A stretch of 64,000 nt of DNA from Cellulomonas sp. Y8 (GTDB lineage: Bacteria; Actinomycetota; Actinomycetes; Actinomycetales; Cellulomonadaceae). Both the position numbers and the translations under genes were made by a program. Below are positions 30,463 to 40,494 of the stretch, piece by piece. Every line of letters begins with the position of its first letter. The stretch's first letter is position 1. The stretch lies in NCBI RefSeq assembly GCF_008033115.1, contig NZ_CP041203.1, positions 3,410,001-3,474,000 on the forward strand. The letters run 5' to 3'. The notes below the pieces were generated by a model. It was not told the DNA's origin. It did not search any database and worked only from the letters and a program-made list of their open reading frames with translations.

Positions 30463-30987
30463 ATGAGCCGTCACACCCTCTCCGTCCTCGTGGAGAACAA
30501 GCCCGGCGTGCTGACCCGCGTCGCGGGCCTGTTCGCCCGCCGGTCGTTCAACATCCACTCCCTCGCGGTGGGCCCGACCGAGCACGACGAGATCTCCCGG
30601 ATCACCGTCGTGGTCGACGTCGACGCCCTGCCGCTCGAGCAGGTCACCAAGCAGCTGAACAAGCTGATCAACGTGATCAAGATCGTCGAGCTCGAGGACG
30701 CCGCCTCCGTGCAGCGCGAGCTGCTGCTGGTGAAGGTCCGCGCCGAGGGCCCGGTCCGCACCCAGGTGCTCGAGGTGGTCGAGCTGTTCCGGGCGCACGT
30801 CGTCGACGTCGTGCCGGACACCGTGACCATCGAGGCGACCGGCAGCCCGGGCAAGCTCACGGCGCTGCTCGCGGCGCTCGAGCCGTTCGGCGTCCGCGAG
30901 ATCGTCCAGTCCGGCATCGTGGCCATCGGCCGCGGGCCCCGCTCCATCACGGACCGCGCGCTCGAGCGCGTCAGCCGGTCCGCCTGA
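30463..30987 (+). CDS. ilvN: acetolactate synthase small (regulatory) subunit
   Basis: A 174-residue subunit with an N-terminal ACT domain (HTLSVLVENKPGVLTRVAGL, FNIHSLAVGPTEH) that binds valine and gives feedback inhibition, and the usual C-terminal domain (RELLLVKVRAEG). It activates IlvB and sits 10 bases behind it. An AGGAAGAG ribosome-binding site precedes the ATG. Confidence 0.97.
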   Translation: MSRHTLSVLVENKPGVLTRVAGLFARRSFNIHSLAVGPTEHDEISRITVVVDVDALPLEQVTKQLNKLINVIKIVELEDAASVQRELLLVKVRAEGPVRTQVLEVVELFRAHVVDVVPDTVTIEATGSPGKLTALLAALEPFGVREIVQSGIVAIGRGPRSITDRALERVSRSA

Positions 30988-32058
<1,071 letters not shown>

Positions 32059-32087
32059 CCCGCGCGCGTCCTCGACACGAGTGGCAC

Positions 32088-32143
32088 CGAGTGGAGCGTT
32101 CTGCCCGACACGCACGGCGTGTCCCGGCAGGACGCTCCACTCG
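32088..32143. repeat. 56-bp palindromic element, copy A
   Basis: CGAGTGGAGCGTTCTGCC at the left end and GGCAGGACGCTCCACTCG at the right end flank 20 bases that also pair internally. An element with identical 18-base ends and equal total length is at 56770-56825. It lies 30 bases past ilvC and may act as its terminator. Confidence 0.8.
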
Positions 32144-32167
32144 CCGTATCTGGGGGAGGATCGGGGC

Positions 32168-32737
32168 ATGACCGACGACGCCGCCACGCCCGCCGCCGAC
32201 AGCACGCACCCCGACGAGGTCCTCCGGTTCTGGGAGGTCGCCCGGGTCCGGGCCGGGGTGATGCGCGTCGCCGCCGTGACCGGGCCGGGGATCGCGGGGT
32301 CGCTGGTGCCGCCGTCCTGGGCGTTCGGGGACGATCCCGCCCTCGCGGACGCGGCCCTCGCGCTGGTGCTCGACGGCACCAAGACCGCCACGTCGACCGC
32401 CCTGCCGGAGTTCGAGCACGCCGACGAGCCGCTGCCGGTCAAGGGGGACCTGTCGATCGTGACCGACGCGGCCGGCCGGCCGGGCGCGCTGATCCGCACC
32501 ACGCGGGTGGAGACGGTGCCGTTCGGCGAGGTCGACGAGGACGTCGCGGCGGCCGAGGGGGAGGGCGACGGGACGCTCGCCTCCTGGCGGGTGGAGCGCG
32601 AGGAGTCCTGGGGTCCGGTGCTGGCGGCGCTGGGCGCGGAGCTCACCGACGCGACGCCGGTCGTCGTCGAGCGGTTCGAGCTGCTGTTCCCGCGTCCCGG
32701 CGACCGGGGCCCGTCCACCGTCCCGTCCGAGGCCTGA
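32168..32737 (+). CDS. ASCH-domain protein
   Basis: A 189-residue soluble protein. The core ([64 protein letters not shown]) matches ASCH domains, which share a fold with PUA domains and are linked to RNA binding or nucleoside/amide hydrolysis. The conserved Lys-Thr pair in GTKTAT is present. The start is the ATG at 32168. Its role next to ilvBNC and leuB is unclear. Confidence 0.8.
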   Translation: MTDDAATPAADSTHPDEVLRFWEVARVRAGVMRVAAVTGPGIAGSLVPPSWAFGDDPALADAALALVLDGTKTATSTALPEFEHADEPLPVKGDLSIVTDAAGRPGALIRTTRVETVPFGEVDEDVAAAEGEGDGTLASWRVEREESWGPVLAALGAELTDATPVVVERFELLFPRPGDRGPSTVPSEA

Positions 32738-32768
32738 GACGGTCGTCCCGGTTCGTAAGACGACTCAC

Positions 32769-32774
32769 TAGGGT
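32769..32774 (+). promoter_or_regulatory. -10 box TAGGGT of leuB
   Basis: TAGGGT lies seven bases before the leuB ATG at 32782, predicting a leaderless leuB mRNA separate from the upstream genes. Confidence 0.5.
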
Positions 32775-32781
32775 GGAGGGC

Positions 32782-33825
32782 ATGGCGCAGCGCATCAACC
32801 TGGCCGTCGTCGCGGGTGACGGCATCGGCACCGAGGTCGTGGAGCAGGGTCTCCTCGCCCTGGAGGCGGCCCTGTCCGGCTCGGGCAGCACGGTCACCAC
32901 GACCGACTTCGACCTGGGCGCGCGCCGTTGGCACGCGACCGGCGAGACGCTGACCGACGCGGACCTCGAGGCGATCCGCTCGCACGACGCGATCCTGCTC
33001 GGCGCGATCGGCGACCCCAGCGTGCCGTCCGGCGTGCTCGAGCGGGGCCTGCTGCTCAAGCTGCGGTTCGCCCTGGACCACTACGTGAACCTGCGCCCCG
33101 CCAGGCTGTACCCGGGCGTGGCCTCGCCGCTGGCGGACCCGGGCGACGTCGACTTCGTGGTCGTCCGCGAGGGCACCGAGGGCCCGTACGTCGGCAACGG
33201 CGGCGCGATCCGCGTGGGCACCCCGCACGAGATCGCCAACGAGGTCAGCGTCAACACCGCGTTCGGCGTCGAGCGGGTGGTGCGCGACGCGTTCGCCCGC
33301 GCTGCCGCCCGCCCGCGCAAGAAGCTCACGCTCGTGCACAAGCACAACGTCCTCGTGCACGCCGGCCACCTGTGGCGGCGCACCGTCGAGGCCGTGAACG
33401 CCGAGTTCCCGGACGTGACGGTCGACTACCTGCACGTGGACGCGGCGACGATCTTCCTGGTCACCGACCCGGCCCGGTTCGACGTGATCGTCACGGACAA
33501 CCTGTTCGGCGACATCCTCACCGACCTCGCGGGCGCGATCGTCGGCGGCATCGGCCTGGCCGCGTCCGCCAACATCAACCCGGACCGCACCGCCCCGAGC
33601 ATGTTCGAGCCGGTGCACGGCTCCGCCCCGGACATCGCCGGGCAGGGCAAGGCCGACCCCACCGCGACGGTGCTGTCCGTCGCGCTGCTGCTCGAGCACC
33701 TGGGCGAGCGCGAGGCCGCGGCCCGCGTCGAGGCCGCCGTCGCGGCGGACGTCGCGGAGCGCGGGGGCCGAGTACGGTCGACGGCCGAGGTGGGCAAGGA
33801 CCTCGCCGCGCGCATCGCCGGCTAG
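32782..33825 (+). CDS. leuB: 3-isopropylmalate dehydrogenase
   Basis: A 347-residue NAD-dependent decarboxylating dehydrogenase of leucine synthesis. The start [19 protein letters not shown], substrate-binding Arg-rich region ([26 protein letters not shown]) and the aspartates of [19 protein letters not shown] are diagnostic. The signature near [18 protein letters not shown] lies at about residue 275. With citramalate synthase nearby it could also act on 3-methylmalate in the isoleucine branch. Confidence 0.95.
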   Translation: MAQRINLAVVAGDGIGTEVVEQGLLALEAALSGSGSTVTTTDFDLGARRWHATGETLTDADLEAIRSHDAILLGAIGDPSVPSGVLERGLLLKLRFALDHYVNLRPARLYPGVASPLADPGDVDFVVVREGTEGPYVGNGGAIRVGTPHEIANEVSVNTAFGVERVVRDAFARAAARPRKKLTLVHKHNVLVHAGHLWRRTVEAVNAEFPDVTVDYLHVDAATIFLVTDPARFDVIVTDNLFGDILTDLAGAIVGGIGLAASANINPDRTAPSMFEPVHGSAPDIAGQGKADPTATVLSVALLLEHLGEREAAARVEAAVAADVAERGGRVRSTAEVGKDLAARIAG

Positions 33826-33927
33826 TCGCCGCCCGCTCGGGGCGCAGCGCTGCGTCCCGCGCCCGTCCCACCCCGGCCGTCGCCCAGGTACCGTCAGATC
33901 AGACTCCTGGTGAAAGGCCGCAGACAC

Positions 33928-35037
33928 ATGAGCATCTCCGACACGACGGACCTCGGTTCCACCTTCGAGGTCCGTCCCACCGACACCCCGACGCCCGACG
34001 CCGAGCGGGAGTCGCTGCTCGCCACGCCGAAGTTCGGCACCGTGTTCACCGACCACATGGCCCGCGTCTCCTGGACGCAGGGCCTCGGCTGGCACGACCG
34101 CCGGGTCGAGAAGTACGGCCCGCTGCTGCTCGACCCCGCCACCGCGGTGCTGCACTACGCCCAGGAGATCTTCGAGGGCCTCAAGGCGTACCGGCACGCC
34201 GACGGCTCCGTGTGGACGTTCCGCCCGCAGGCCAACGCCGAGCGGCTGCAGCGCTCCGCCCGGCGGCTCGCGCTGCCGGAGCTGTCGACCGAGGACTTCC
34301 TCGCGTCGGTGACCGCCCTGGTCCGGACCGACGAGGCCTGGGTCCCGTCGGGGGAGGAGACCAGCCTCTACCTGCGGCCGTTCATGTACGCGTCCGAGGC
34401 GTTCCTGGGCGTGCGGCCGTCGATGCAGGCCGAGTACCTCGTGATCGCGTCGCCGGTCGGCTCGTACTTCGCCGGCGGCGTGAAGCCGGTGTCGATCTGG
34501 GTGTCCGAGGACTACTCCCGCGCCGCGGCCGGGGGCACCGGCGCCGCCAAGTGCGGCGGCAACTACGCCGCGAGCCTGCTCCCGCAGCAGGAGGCCTACG
34601 CCCGCGGCTGCGAGCAGGTGTGCTTCCTGGACGCCGCGACCGGCACGCTGCTCGAGGAGCTCGGCGGCATGAACGTGTTCGTCGTCGGCGCCGACGGCTC
34701 GGTGTCCACCCCGCGGCTCACCGGCTCGATCCTCGAGGGCGTCACCCGCTCCTCGATCCTGCAGCTGCTCACCGAGGACGGCCGCGAGGTCACCGAGCGG
34801 GACATCCCGCTGGCCGAGCTGCTCGACGGGCTGCGCGACGGCAGCGTCGCCGAGGTGTTCGCCTGCGGCACCGCCGCGGTCGTGACCCCGATCGGCCGGC
34901 TCGCGGGCGGCGACTTCGACGTCACCGTGGGCGACGGCGAGGCCGGCCCGGTCATGCAGAGCATCCGCCAGCGGCTGACGGACATCCAGTACGGCCGCGC
35001 GGCCGACCCGCACGGCTGGATGCACCGCCTGGTCTGA
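33928..35037 (+). CDS. ilvE: branched-chain amino acid aminotransferase
   Basis: A 369-residue fold-type IV PLP enzyme for the last step to valine, leucine and isoleucine. Conserved blocks are LHYAQEIFEGLKAYRHADG, LYLRPFMYASE and GTGAAKCGGNYAAS (with the likely PLP lysine), then FLDAATGTLLEELGGMNVF. The ATG at 33928 has an AAAGG ribosome-binding site; the GTG at 33910 is less likely. It is transcribed in the same direction as leuB. Confidence 0.95.
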   Translation: MSISDTTDLGSTFEVRPTDTPTPDAERESLLATPKFGTVFTDHMARVSWTQGLGWHDRRVEKYGPLLLDPATAVLHYAQEIFEGLKAYRHADGSVWTFRPQANAERLQRSARRLALPELSTEDFLASVTALVRTDEAWVPSGEETSLYLRPFMYASEAFLGVRPSMQAEYLVIASPVGSYFAGGVKPVSIWVSEDYSRAAAGGTGAAKCGGNYAASLLPQQEAYARGCEQVCFLDAATGTLLEELGGMNVFVVGADGSVSTPRLTGSILEGVTRSSILQLLTEDGREVTERDIPLAELLDGLRDGSVAEVFACGTAAVVTPIGRLAGGDFDVTVGDGEAGPVMQSIRQRLTDIQYGRAADPHGWMHRLV

Positions 35038-35110
35038 CGACCGCGCGTCGGCCCCGTCCCGCGAGGTGGACGGGGCTGACGCCGGGCGTGACGTGTGCCA
35101 CGATGAGCCC

Positions 35111-35137
35111 ATGGCCCTCCCGATCGTCATCGCCTAG
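35111..35137 (+). CDS. cimA leader peptide (probable)
   Basis: An eight-residue frame, MALPIVIA, with Leu, Ile, Val and Ile codons ahead of a T-tailed terminator and then cimA. A GC-rich hairpin (GCGTCCGC with GCGGACGC) begins right after the stop, and the terminator follows. This is the classic order of a ribosome-mediated attenuator. The isoleucine/valine content fits control by the end product of the CimA pathway. Confidence 0.75.
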   Translation: MALPIVIA

Positions 35138-35166
35138 CGCGTCCGCCCCACCCCCGCGGACGCGCC

Positions 35167-35193
35167 GACCTCCCGAACCCGGGGGGTCTTTTT
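35167..35193 (+). terminator. cimA attenuator (terminator with T5)
   Basis: GACCTCCCG (35167-35175) pairs with CGGGGGGTC (35180-35188) with one G-U pair and a 4-base loop, followed by five T residues. It lies between the short leader frame and cimA. Confidence 0.82.
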
Positions 35194-35269
35194 GTTGCTC
35201 GACCCGCGCGCCGACCCGGCCCGCACCCCGGCAGCTCGCCTCGTCCCCTCGCCGAGAGAAGCACTTCCC

Positions 35270-36961
35270 GTGACCGAGCCCACCGCCCCCGACGCCCCCG
35301 CCACCCTGCCCCGCGGCGGCGCGGCCCACCCCGCCACCGGCGGGCCCGCGGCGTTCGACGTGTACGACACCACGCTGCGCGACGGCGCCCAGCAGGAGGG
35401 CATGAACCTCTCGGTCGCCGACAAGCTGGCCATCGCGCCGCTGCTCGACGACCTGGGTGTGGGCTACATCGAGGGCGGCTGGCCCGGTGCGATCCCCAAG
35501 GACACCGAGTTCTTCGCCCGGGCCGCCAAGGAGCTCGACCTCCGGCACGCGGTGCTCGCCGCGTTCGGCGCGACCCGCAAGCCGGGCGTGCGCGCGTGGG
35601 ACGACCCCCAGCTGCGGGCGCTGCTCGACTCCGAGGCGCCGGTGGTCACGCTCGTCGCCAAGTCGGACTCCCGGCACGTGGAGCGCGCGCTGCGCACCAC
35701 GGGTGCCGAGAACCTGGCGATGGTCGCCGACTCCGTGCGGCTGCTCGTGCAGGAGGGTCGCCGGGTCGTCGTCGACGCCGAGCACTTCTTCGACGGCTTC
35801 CGGTTCGACCCGGCGTACGCGCGCGACGTCGTGCTCGCGGCCGTCGAGGCCGGCGCGGAGACCGTCGTGCTCTGCGACACCAACGGCGGGATGCTGCCGT
35901 TCCAGGTGACCGAGGTGGTCCGCGACCTGCGCGCCGCGCTCGGCACCGCCGACGCCCTGACCCGGCTCGGCGTGCACGCGCACAACGACTCGGGCTGCGC
36001 GGTCGCGAACTCGCTCGCGGCGGTCGAGGCCGGCGCCGTGCACCTGCAGGGCACCGTCAACGGCTACGGCGAGCGCACCGGCAACGCCGACCTGCTGGCG
36101 ACCGTCGCCAACCTCGAGCTGAAGACCGGCCGCAGCGTGCTGGTCCCGCCGGCCGACCGCCCGGGCGGGCTCGCCGAGATGACCCGGATCGCGCACCAGA
36201 TCAGCGAGATCACGAACATCGCGCCGTTCGCCCGCCAGCCGTACGTCGGCGCGAGCGCGTTCGCGCACAAGGCCGGGCTGCACGCCTCCGCGATCCGCGT
36301 CGACCCCGACCTCTACCAGCACATCGACCCGCAGGCCGTCGGCAACGACATGCGGATGCTGGTGTCCGAGATGGCCGGCCGCGCGTCGATCGAGCTCAAG
36401 GGCCGCGAGCTCGGCTTCGACCTGGCCGGGCAGGACGAGGTGCTCACCCGCGTGACCAACCGGGTCAAGGACGCCGAGGCGCAGGGCTACACCTACGACG
36501 CCGCCGACGCGTCGTTCGAGCTGCTGCTCGCCGAGGAGGTCGACGGCTCCCGCCCGGCGTACTTCCGGGTCGAGTCCTGGCGGACGATCATCGAGCGCGC
36601 GGGCTCCCGGGGCACGCCGGCCACGGCCGAGGCCACCGTGAAGCTGCACGCCGGCGGCGAGCGGATCGTCGCCACCGGCGAGGGCAACGGCCCGGTCAAC
36701 GCCCTGGACCACGCGCTGCGGCTCGCGCTCCAGCGGGTGTACCCCGAGCTGGCGGCCTTCGAGCTGATCGACTTCAAGGTGCGCATCCTGGACGCGATGC
36801 ACGGCACCGACGCGGTGACCCGGGTGCTCATCGAGACGAGCGACGGCCAGACCGCGTGGAGCACCGTGGGCGTGGGGCCGAACCTGATCGAGGCGTCCTG
36901 GGAGGCGCTGACGGACTCGGCGATCTGGGGCCTGCGGAACCGGGGCATCACGCCGCGCTGA
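35270..36961 (+). CDS. cimA: citramalate synthase
   Basis: A 563-residue enzyme of the LeuA/HMGL family. YDTTLRDGAQQEGMNLSVAD followed by YIEGGWPGAIPKDTEFF distinguishes CimA from LeuA. The metal-binding HAHND is present (GVHAHNDSGCAVAN), as is the C-terminal LeuA-type regulatory domain (about 420-563). It makes citramalate from pyruvate and acetyl-CoA, a threonine-independent route to 2-ketobutyrate for isoleucine. I chose the GTG at 35270, downstream of the attenuator; an earlier in-frame TTG would lie in the terminator itself. Confidence 0.93.
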   Translation: MTEPTAPDAPATLPRGGAAHPATGGPAAFDVYDTTLRDGAQQEGMNLSVADKLAIAPLLDDLGVGYIEGGWPGAIPKDTEFFARAAKELDLRHAVLAAFGATRKPGVRAWDDPQLRALLDSEAPVVTLVAKSDSRHVERALRTTGAENLAMVADSVRLLVQEGRRVVVDAEHFFDGFRFDPAYARDVVLAAVEAGAETVVLCDTNGGMLPFQVTEVVRDLRAALGTADALTRLGVHAHNDSGCAVANSLAAVEAGAVHLQGTVNGYGERTGNADLLATVANLELKTGRSVLVPPADRPGGLAEMTRIAHQISEITNIAPFARQPYVGASAFAHKAGLHASAIRVDPDLYQHIDPQAVGNDMRMLVSEMAGRASIELKGRELGFDLAGQDEVLTRVTNRVKDAEAQGYTYDAADASFELLLAEEVDGSRPAYFRVESWRTIIERAGSRGTPATAEATVKLHAGGERIVATGEGNGPVNALDHALRLALQRVYPELAAFELIDFKVRILDAMHGTDAVTRVLIETSDGQTAWSTVGVGPNLIEASWEALTDSAIWGLRNRGITPR

Positions 36962-36975
36962 CCGGGACGGTGTCT

Positions 36976-37041
36976 CGCCGAGATGGCACCTCTCGGCTGT
37001 GCGCAGACGCCGCAGGACAGCCGAGAGTTGCCATCTCGGCG
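36976..37041. repeat. long hairpin between cimA and glycerate kinase
   Basis: A 24-bp inverted repeat with one mismatch (36976-36999 with 37018-37041) contains CCGAGATGGCA in one arm and its inverse in the other. Each arm is itself partly palindromic (CCGAGA...TCTCGG), so a cruciform is possible. It probably ends the cimA transcript. Confidence 0.7.
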
Positions 37042-37053
37042 GGGGTGGCGGGC

Positions 37054-38226
37054 ATGGTGGTGTCCGTGAGGGTCGTCGTCGCGGTGGACGCGTTCAAGGG
37101 GTGCCTCTCCAGCACCGAGGCCGGGGAGGCGGTCGCCGCCGGGGTGCGTGCCGCGGATCCCGGTGGGGCGGTGCGGGTCCTGCCGGTCGCCGACGGGGGC
37201 GAGGGGACCGTCGACGCGCTGCTCGCCGCGCGACCCGGGCGCCGGGTGGTCGCGCGGGTCGTGGACGCGGTCGGGCGGCCGGTGGACGCCGTGTACGCAC
37301 TGCTGGACGAGGCGCCCGGACCGACCGCGGTCGTCGAGGCGGCCTCGTGCGTCGGTCTCGCCCAGGTCGACCTCGGCCCCGACCTGCCCCCGCGCGCGGG
37401 CTCGGCGGGGCTGGGCCTGCTGGTCCGGCACGCGGTCGACCACGGCGCGCGCCGGGTGGTCGCCGCGCTCGGCGGCACGGCCTGCACCGACGGCGGGCTG
37501 GGGCTGCTGATCGCGCTGGGGGCGTCGGCCCACGACCGCGACGGGGCGCCGCTCGGGGCGCCCGGCACCAACCCCCTGTGGGACTTCGGCACGCTCGACG
37601 CGCTGCCGGACCTCGGCGGGGTCGACCTGGTCGTGCTCACCGACGTCGACAGCCCGCTGCACGGCCCCGACGGCGCGGCGCACGTGTTCGGGCCGCAGAA
37701 GGGCGCGACGCCGGAGCAGGTGGCGCACCTGGACGGCCGGCTCACCGCGTGGGGCGCGGCGCTCGCGGCGCACGGGCACCCCGTCGCGGACCGGCCGGGC
37801 GCCGGGGCCGCGGGCGGGCTGGGCGCGGCGCTGCTGGCGCTCGGCGCGGAGCGGGAGCCCGGGTTCGGGCACGTGGCGCGGGCCGTCGGGCTGGCGGACG
37901 CGGTCGCCGGTGCGGACCTCGTGCTGACCGGGGAGGGCCGGCTCGACGCGCAGACGGCGCGCGGCAAGACCCCGGCGGGCGTGGCGGCGCTCGGGCGTGC
38001 AGCGGGGGCGGTGGTCGTGGCGCTCGCGGGTGCGGTCGAGCTCGACCCCGACGACCCCGCCGGCCCGTTCGACGCGGTGCTGCCCGTGCACCCGCGGCCG
38101 CTCCCGCTCGCCGAGGCGCTCGACCCCGAGACGACCGCCGCGCACCTCGCCGCCATGGCCGCGCAGGTCACCCGCCTCGTCGCCGCAGCACGCCGCCCCC
38201 TCGCGCCGGGCGGCGGCCCGCAATAG
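37054..38226 (+). CDS. glycerate kinase (type I)
   Basis: A 390-residue kinase that phosphorylates glycerate. Hallmarks are VVAVDAFKGCLSSTEAGEA near the start, LPVADGGEGTVDAL, LGGTACTDGGLG and the C-terminal ADLVLTGEGRLDAQTARGK. The ATG at 37054 was chosen; GTG codons at 37060 and 37066 are alternatives because the hairpin ends close by. No other glycerate or glyoxylate gene is adjacent except a dehydrogenase of the 3-hydroxyisobutyrate/tartronate-semialdehyde reductase family at 39213, which could form a pathway with it. Confidence 0.92.
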   Translation: MVVSVRVVVAVDAFKGCLSSTEAGEAVAAGVRAADPGGAVRVLPVADGGEGTVDALLAARPGRRVVARVVDAVGRPVDAVYALLDEAPGPTAVVEAASCVGLAQVDLGPDLPPRAGSAGLGLLVRHAVDHGARRVVAALGGTACTDGGLGLLIALGASAHDRDGAPLGAPGTNPLWDFGTLDALPDLGGVDLVVLTDVDSPLHGPDGAAHVFGPQKGATPEQVAHLDGRLTAWGAALAAHGHPVADRPGAGAAGGLGAALLALGAEREPGFGHVARAVGLADAVAGADLVLTGEGRLDAQTARGKTPAGVAALGRAAGAVVVALAGAVELDPDDPAGPFDAVLPVHPRPLPLAEALDPETTAAHLAAMAAQVTRLVAAARRPLAPGGGPQ

Positions 38227-38265
38227 CGTGGCGCGGGACAGCGCCCCCGGCCCAGGGAGAACCCG

Positions 38266-39138
38266 ATGACGGAGCCCGCGCGCCCGCCCGCACCCGCCGA
38301 CCGGCCCGGGCCCGCCGGACGCCCGCCGGGGGAGCCGCCCGCGAAGACCCGGCTCCCGCGTGACCGGGCCTGGCCCTGGCTGCTGACCTTGGTCCTGGCG
38401 CTCGCCGCGGGCGTGCTGCTGGCCTGGCGGCCCTGGGCGCCGGCGCCCGAGCCGGGTGCGGCGGCCCCGGACGCGACGGCGTCGGCCTCCCCGACGTCGA
38501 CCGCGGAGCCGTCGGCGACGGCGACGTCCGGAGCCGCGTCCGGCACCGGCGCGTTCGACGCCGACTCCGCCCCCGCGCTGTTCCTCACGGACGCCGAGCT
38601 CGCCGAGGCGGTGCCGATGGCCGCGGGCCAGTCGCTCGCGGACGCGCCGGAGGCGCAGTGGGGCCTGCCCGAGCGCTCGACGGTCGACCCGTCCGCGTGC
38701 ACGCCCGCGGTCACGACCACCGAGCGGGAGCCCGACGTGTTCCTGCGCCGGTTCGCCAGCGACGACGCGGTGACCGTCATCCAGTCCGTCCTGGTGCTCG
38801 CCGACGACGCGGCCGCGCAGGAGGCGTTCGACGCGCTGGTCGGCACGCTCGAGGACTGCGACGCCTACCAGCAGACCAACCCCGGGACGGACGGCGGCGC
38901 GTGGACCGCGGACCCGCCGACGACCGACCGCGGCACCGTGCCGACCGTCGTGCGCGCCCTGACCCTGACGGCCGAGGGCGCGACCAGCCCCGAGGTCGAG
39001 GTGACCGCCCTCGCCGGCAACGCGCTCGTGACGACGACGGCCTCGGGCGTGGACCCGGCGGCCGAGCCCGCGGACCCGGCCACGCTCGCGGGCGTCGCCC
39101 GGAGCAGCGCCGAGCGCGCGCTGGCCGGCCTGGGCTGA
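38266..39138 (+). CDS. membrane-anchored protein with extracytoplasmic domain, unknown function
   Basis: A 290-residue protein. A Pro-rich cytoplasmic start of about 33 residues is followed by one membrane helix (about 35-54, WPWLLTLVLALAAGVLLAW), a Ser/Thr/Ala linker, and a folded outer domain (about 95-290). The outer domain has two cysteines (PSACTPAV and LEDCDAY) placed like those of the PknH-type sensor domain, but the similarity is weak. I do not assign a function. Confidence 0.7.
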   Translation: MTEPARPPAPADRPGPAGRPPGEPPAKTRLPRDRAWPWLLTLVLALAAGVLLAWRPWAPAPEPGAAAPDATASASPTSTAEPSATATSGAASGTGAFDADSAPALFLTDAELAEAVPMAAGQSLADAPEAQWGLPERSTVDPSACTPAVTTTEREPDVFLRRFASDDAVTVIQSVLVLADDAAAQEAFDALVGTLEDCDAYQQTNPGTDGGAWTADPPTTDRGTVPTVVRALTLTAEGATSPEVEVTALAGNALVTTTASGVDPAAEPADPATLAGVARSSAERALAGLG

Positions 39139-39212
39139 CCCAAGGGGTGCGCTCGGCGCCGCCCCGTCGCGCTCGGCTGGGCCGCGGCCCCGGCCGGGGC
39201 GAGGATGGCCCC

Positions 39213-40091
39213 ATGAGCGACGCACGGACGGTGGCGGTGCTGGGCACCGGGATCATGGGCGCGGCGATGGCGCGCAACCTGCTGCGGGCGGGGCACACCG
39301 TCCGGGTGTGGAACCGGAGCGCGGCGAGGGCCGAGCCGCTGGCCGCGGACGGCGCCGTCGTCGCGGGCACGCCCGCCGAGGCCGTCGACGGCGCGGACGT
39401 CGTGCTGACGATGCTGCACGACGGCGCCGCGGTGGCCGAGGTGGTCCGGCAGGCCGCGCCGGGCCTGCGTCCGGGCGCGGTGTGGCTGCAGTCCACGACG
39501 GTCGGCGTCGACGACACCCCGGCGCTCGCGGCCCTCGCCGACGAGCTCGGCGTCACGTTCGTCGAGGCGCCGGTGTCGGGCACCCGGCAGCCCGCCGAGG
39601 CGGGGAAGCTGGTCGTGATCGCGGCCGGGCCGCCCGCCGCGCGGGACGTCGTGGCCCCGGTGCTCGACGCGGTCGGCGCGCGGACCGTGTGGACCGGCGA
39701 GGACGCCGCGGCGGGGTCCGCGACCCGGCTCAAGCTCGTCGTGAACAGCTGGGTCATCACCGTGGCCAACGCCGCGGGGGAGGTGCTGGCGCTCGCCGAG
39801 GCGCTGGGCGTGGAGCCGGACCGGTTCTTCGAGGTGCTCGACGGCGGCCCGCTCGACACCCCGTTCCTCCGGGTCAAGGCCGACCTGATCCGCGAGGACC
39901 GGCTCAGCCCGGCGGCGTTCGCCGTGGGCACGTCCGGCAAGGACGCGCGCCTGATCGTGGCGGCGGCGCGCGAGCGCGGGCTGCACCTGGACGGCGCCGA
40001 GGCGTTCTCGGCCCGCCTCGACCGCGCCGCGGCGCAGGGCCGCACCGACGAGGACATGGCGGCGACGTACTACACCTCCGCGGCGGACTGA
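39213..40091 (+). CDS. NAD(P)-dependent 3-hydroxyisobutyrate dehydrogenase-family oxidoreductase
   Basis: A 292-residue beta-hydroxyacid dehydrogenase. The Rossmann loop is LGTGIMGAAMARNLLRAG. The substrate motif VEAPVSGTRQPAEAGKL and the catalytic lysine region (RLKLVVNSWVITVANAAGEVLALAEALG) are in place. Family members reduce or oxidise 3-hydroxyisobutyrate, tartronate semialdehyde or succinic semialdehyde. With glycerate kinase two genes upstream, tartronate semialdehyde reductase is one plausible reading. Confidence 0.88.
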   Translation: MSDARTVAVLGTGIMGAAMARNLLRAGHTVRVWNRSAARAEPLAADGAVVAGTPAEAVDGADVVLTMLHDGAAVAEVVRQAAPGLRPGAVWLQSTTVGVDDTPALAALADELGVTFVEAPVSGTRQPAEAGKLVVIAAGPPAARDVVAPVLDAVGARTVWTGEDAAAGSATRLKLVVNSWVITVANAAGEVLALAEALGVEPDRFFEVLDGGPLDTPFLRVKADLIREDRLSPAAFAVGTSGKDARLIVAAARERGLHLDGAEAFSARLDRAAAQGRTDEDMAATYYTSAAD

Positions 40092-40204
40092 CGCCGGGGC
40101 CACCGCCCAGCGGCCCGCGGCCGGTGCGGTGAGTGCTGCGAGGGGCGCCCTAGGGTCCTCGCCATGGGTGCCGTCGCTGCTGCCGAAATGGTCATACTTC
40201 CGAC

Positions 40205-40210
40205 TAGACT
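40205..40210 (+). promoter_or_regulatory. -10 box TAGACT of the toxin-antitoxin pair
   Basis: TAGACT lies seven bases before the ATG at 40218. A second box, TAGGGT at 40151-40156, lies seven bases before an in-frame ATG at 40164. Confidence 0.5.
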
Positions 40211-40217
40211 CCTCCCT

Positions 40218-40490
40218 ATGCGGATGCTTCCCCTGAACGAGGCGAAGACCAACCTCTCCGCCGTGCTGGACGAGGTGCAGTCCTCGCACGAGCCCGTGAC
40301 GATCACGCGGCACGGGAAGCCGGCGGGCGTGCTGGTCTCGGCCGACGACATGGACACGCTGCTCGAGACGCTCGCGTGGCTGTCCGACCGCGACCACGCC
40401 GCCGAGATGGCCGAGGCCGACGCCGCGGTCGCGGCGGGCGAGACGCTGGGTCTCGACGAGGTCGAGGCGCGGCTGGCCCGGCGACGCTGA
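40218..40490 (+). CDS. type II antitoxin, Phd/YefM family
   Basis: A 90-residue antitoxin. The N-terminal DNA-binding domain reads MLPLNEAKTNLSAVLDEVQ then VTITRHGKPAGVLVSADD, the standard Phd/YefM pattern. The C-terminal 35 residues are acidic and should wrap the toxin. The ATG at 40218 follows a -10 box at leaderless spacing. An upstream in-frame ATG at 40164 would add 18 residues not typical of the family. The toxin gene begins four bases after the stop. Confidence 0.88.
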   Translation: MRMLPLNEAKTNLSAVLDEVQSSHEPVTITRHGKPAGVLVSADDMDTLLETLAWLSDRDHAAEMAEADAAVAAGETLGLDEVEARLARRR

Positions 40491-40494
40491 GTCC

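Noticed and set aside
35192..35269. Longer N-terminus for citramalate synthase
   Set aside because: The earlier in-frame TTG lies within the terminator T-run; the conserved protein starts well after the GTG at 35270.
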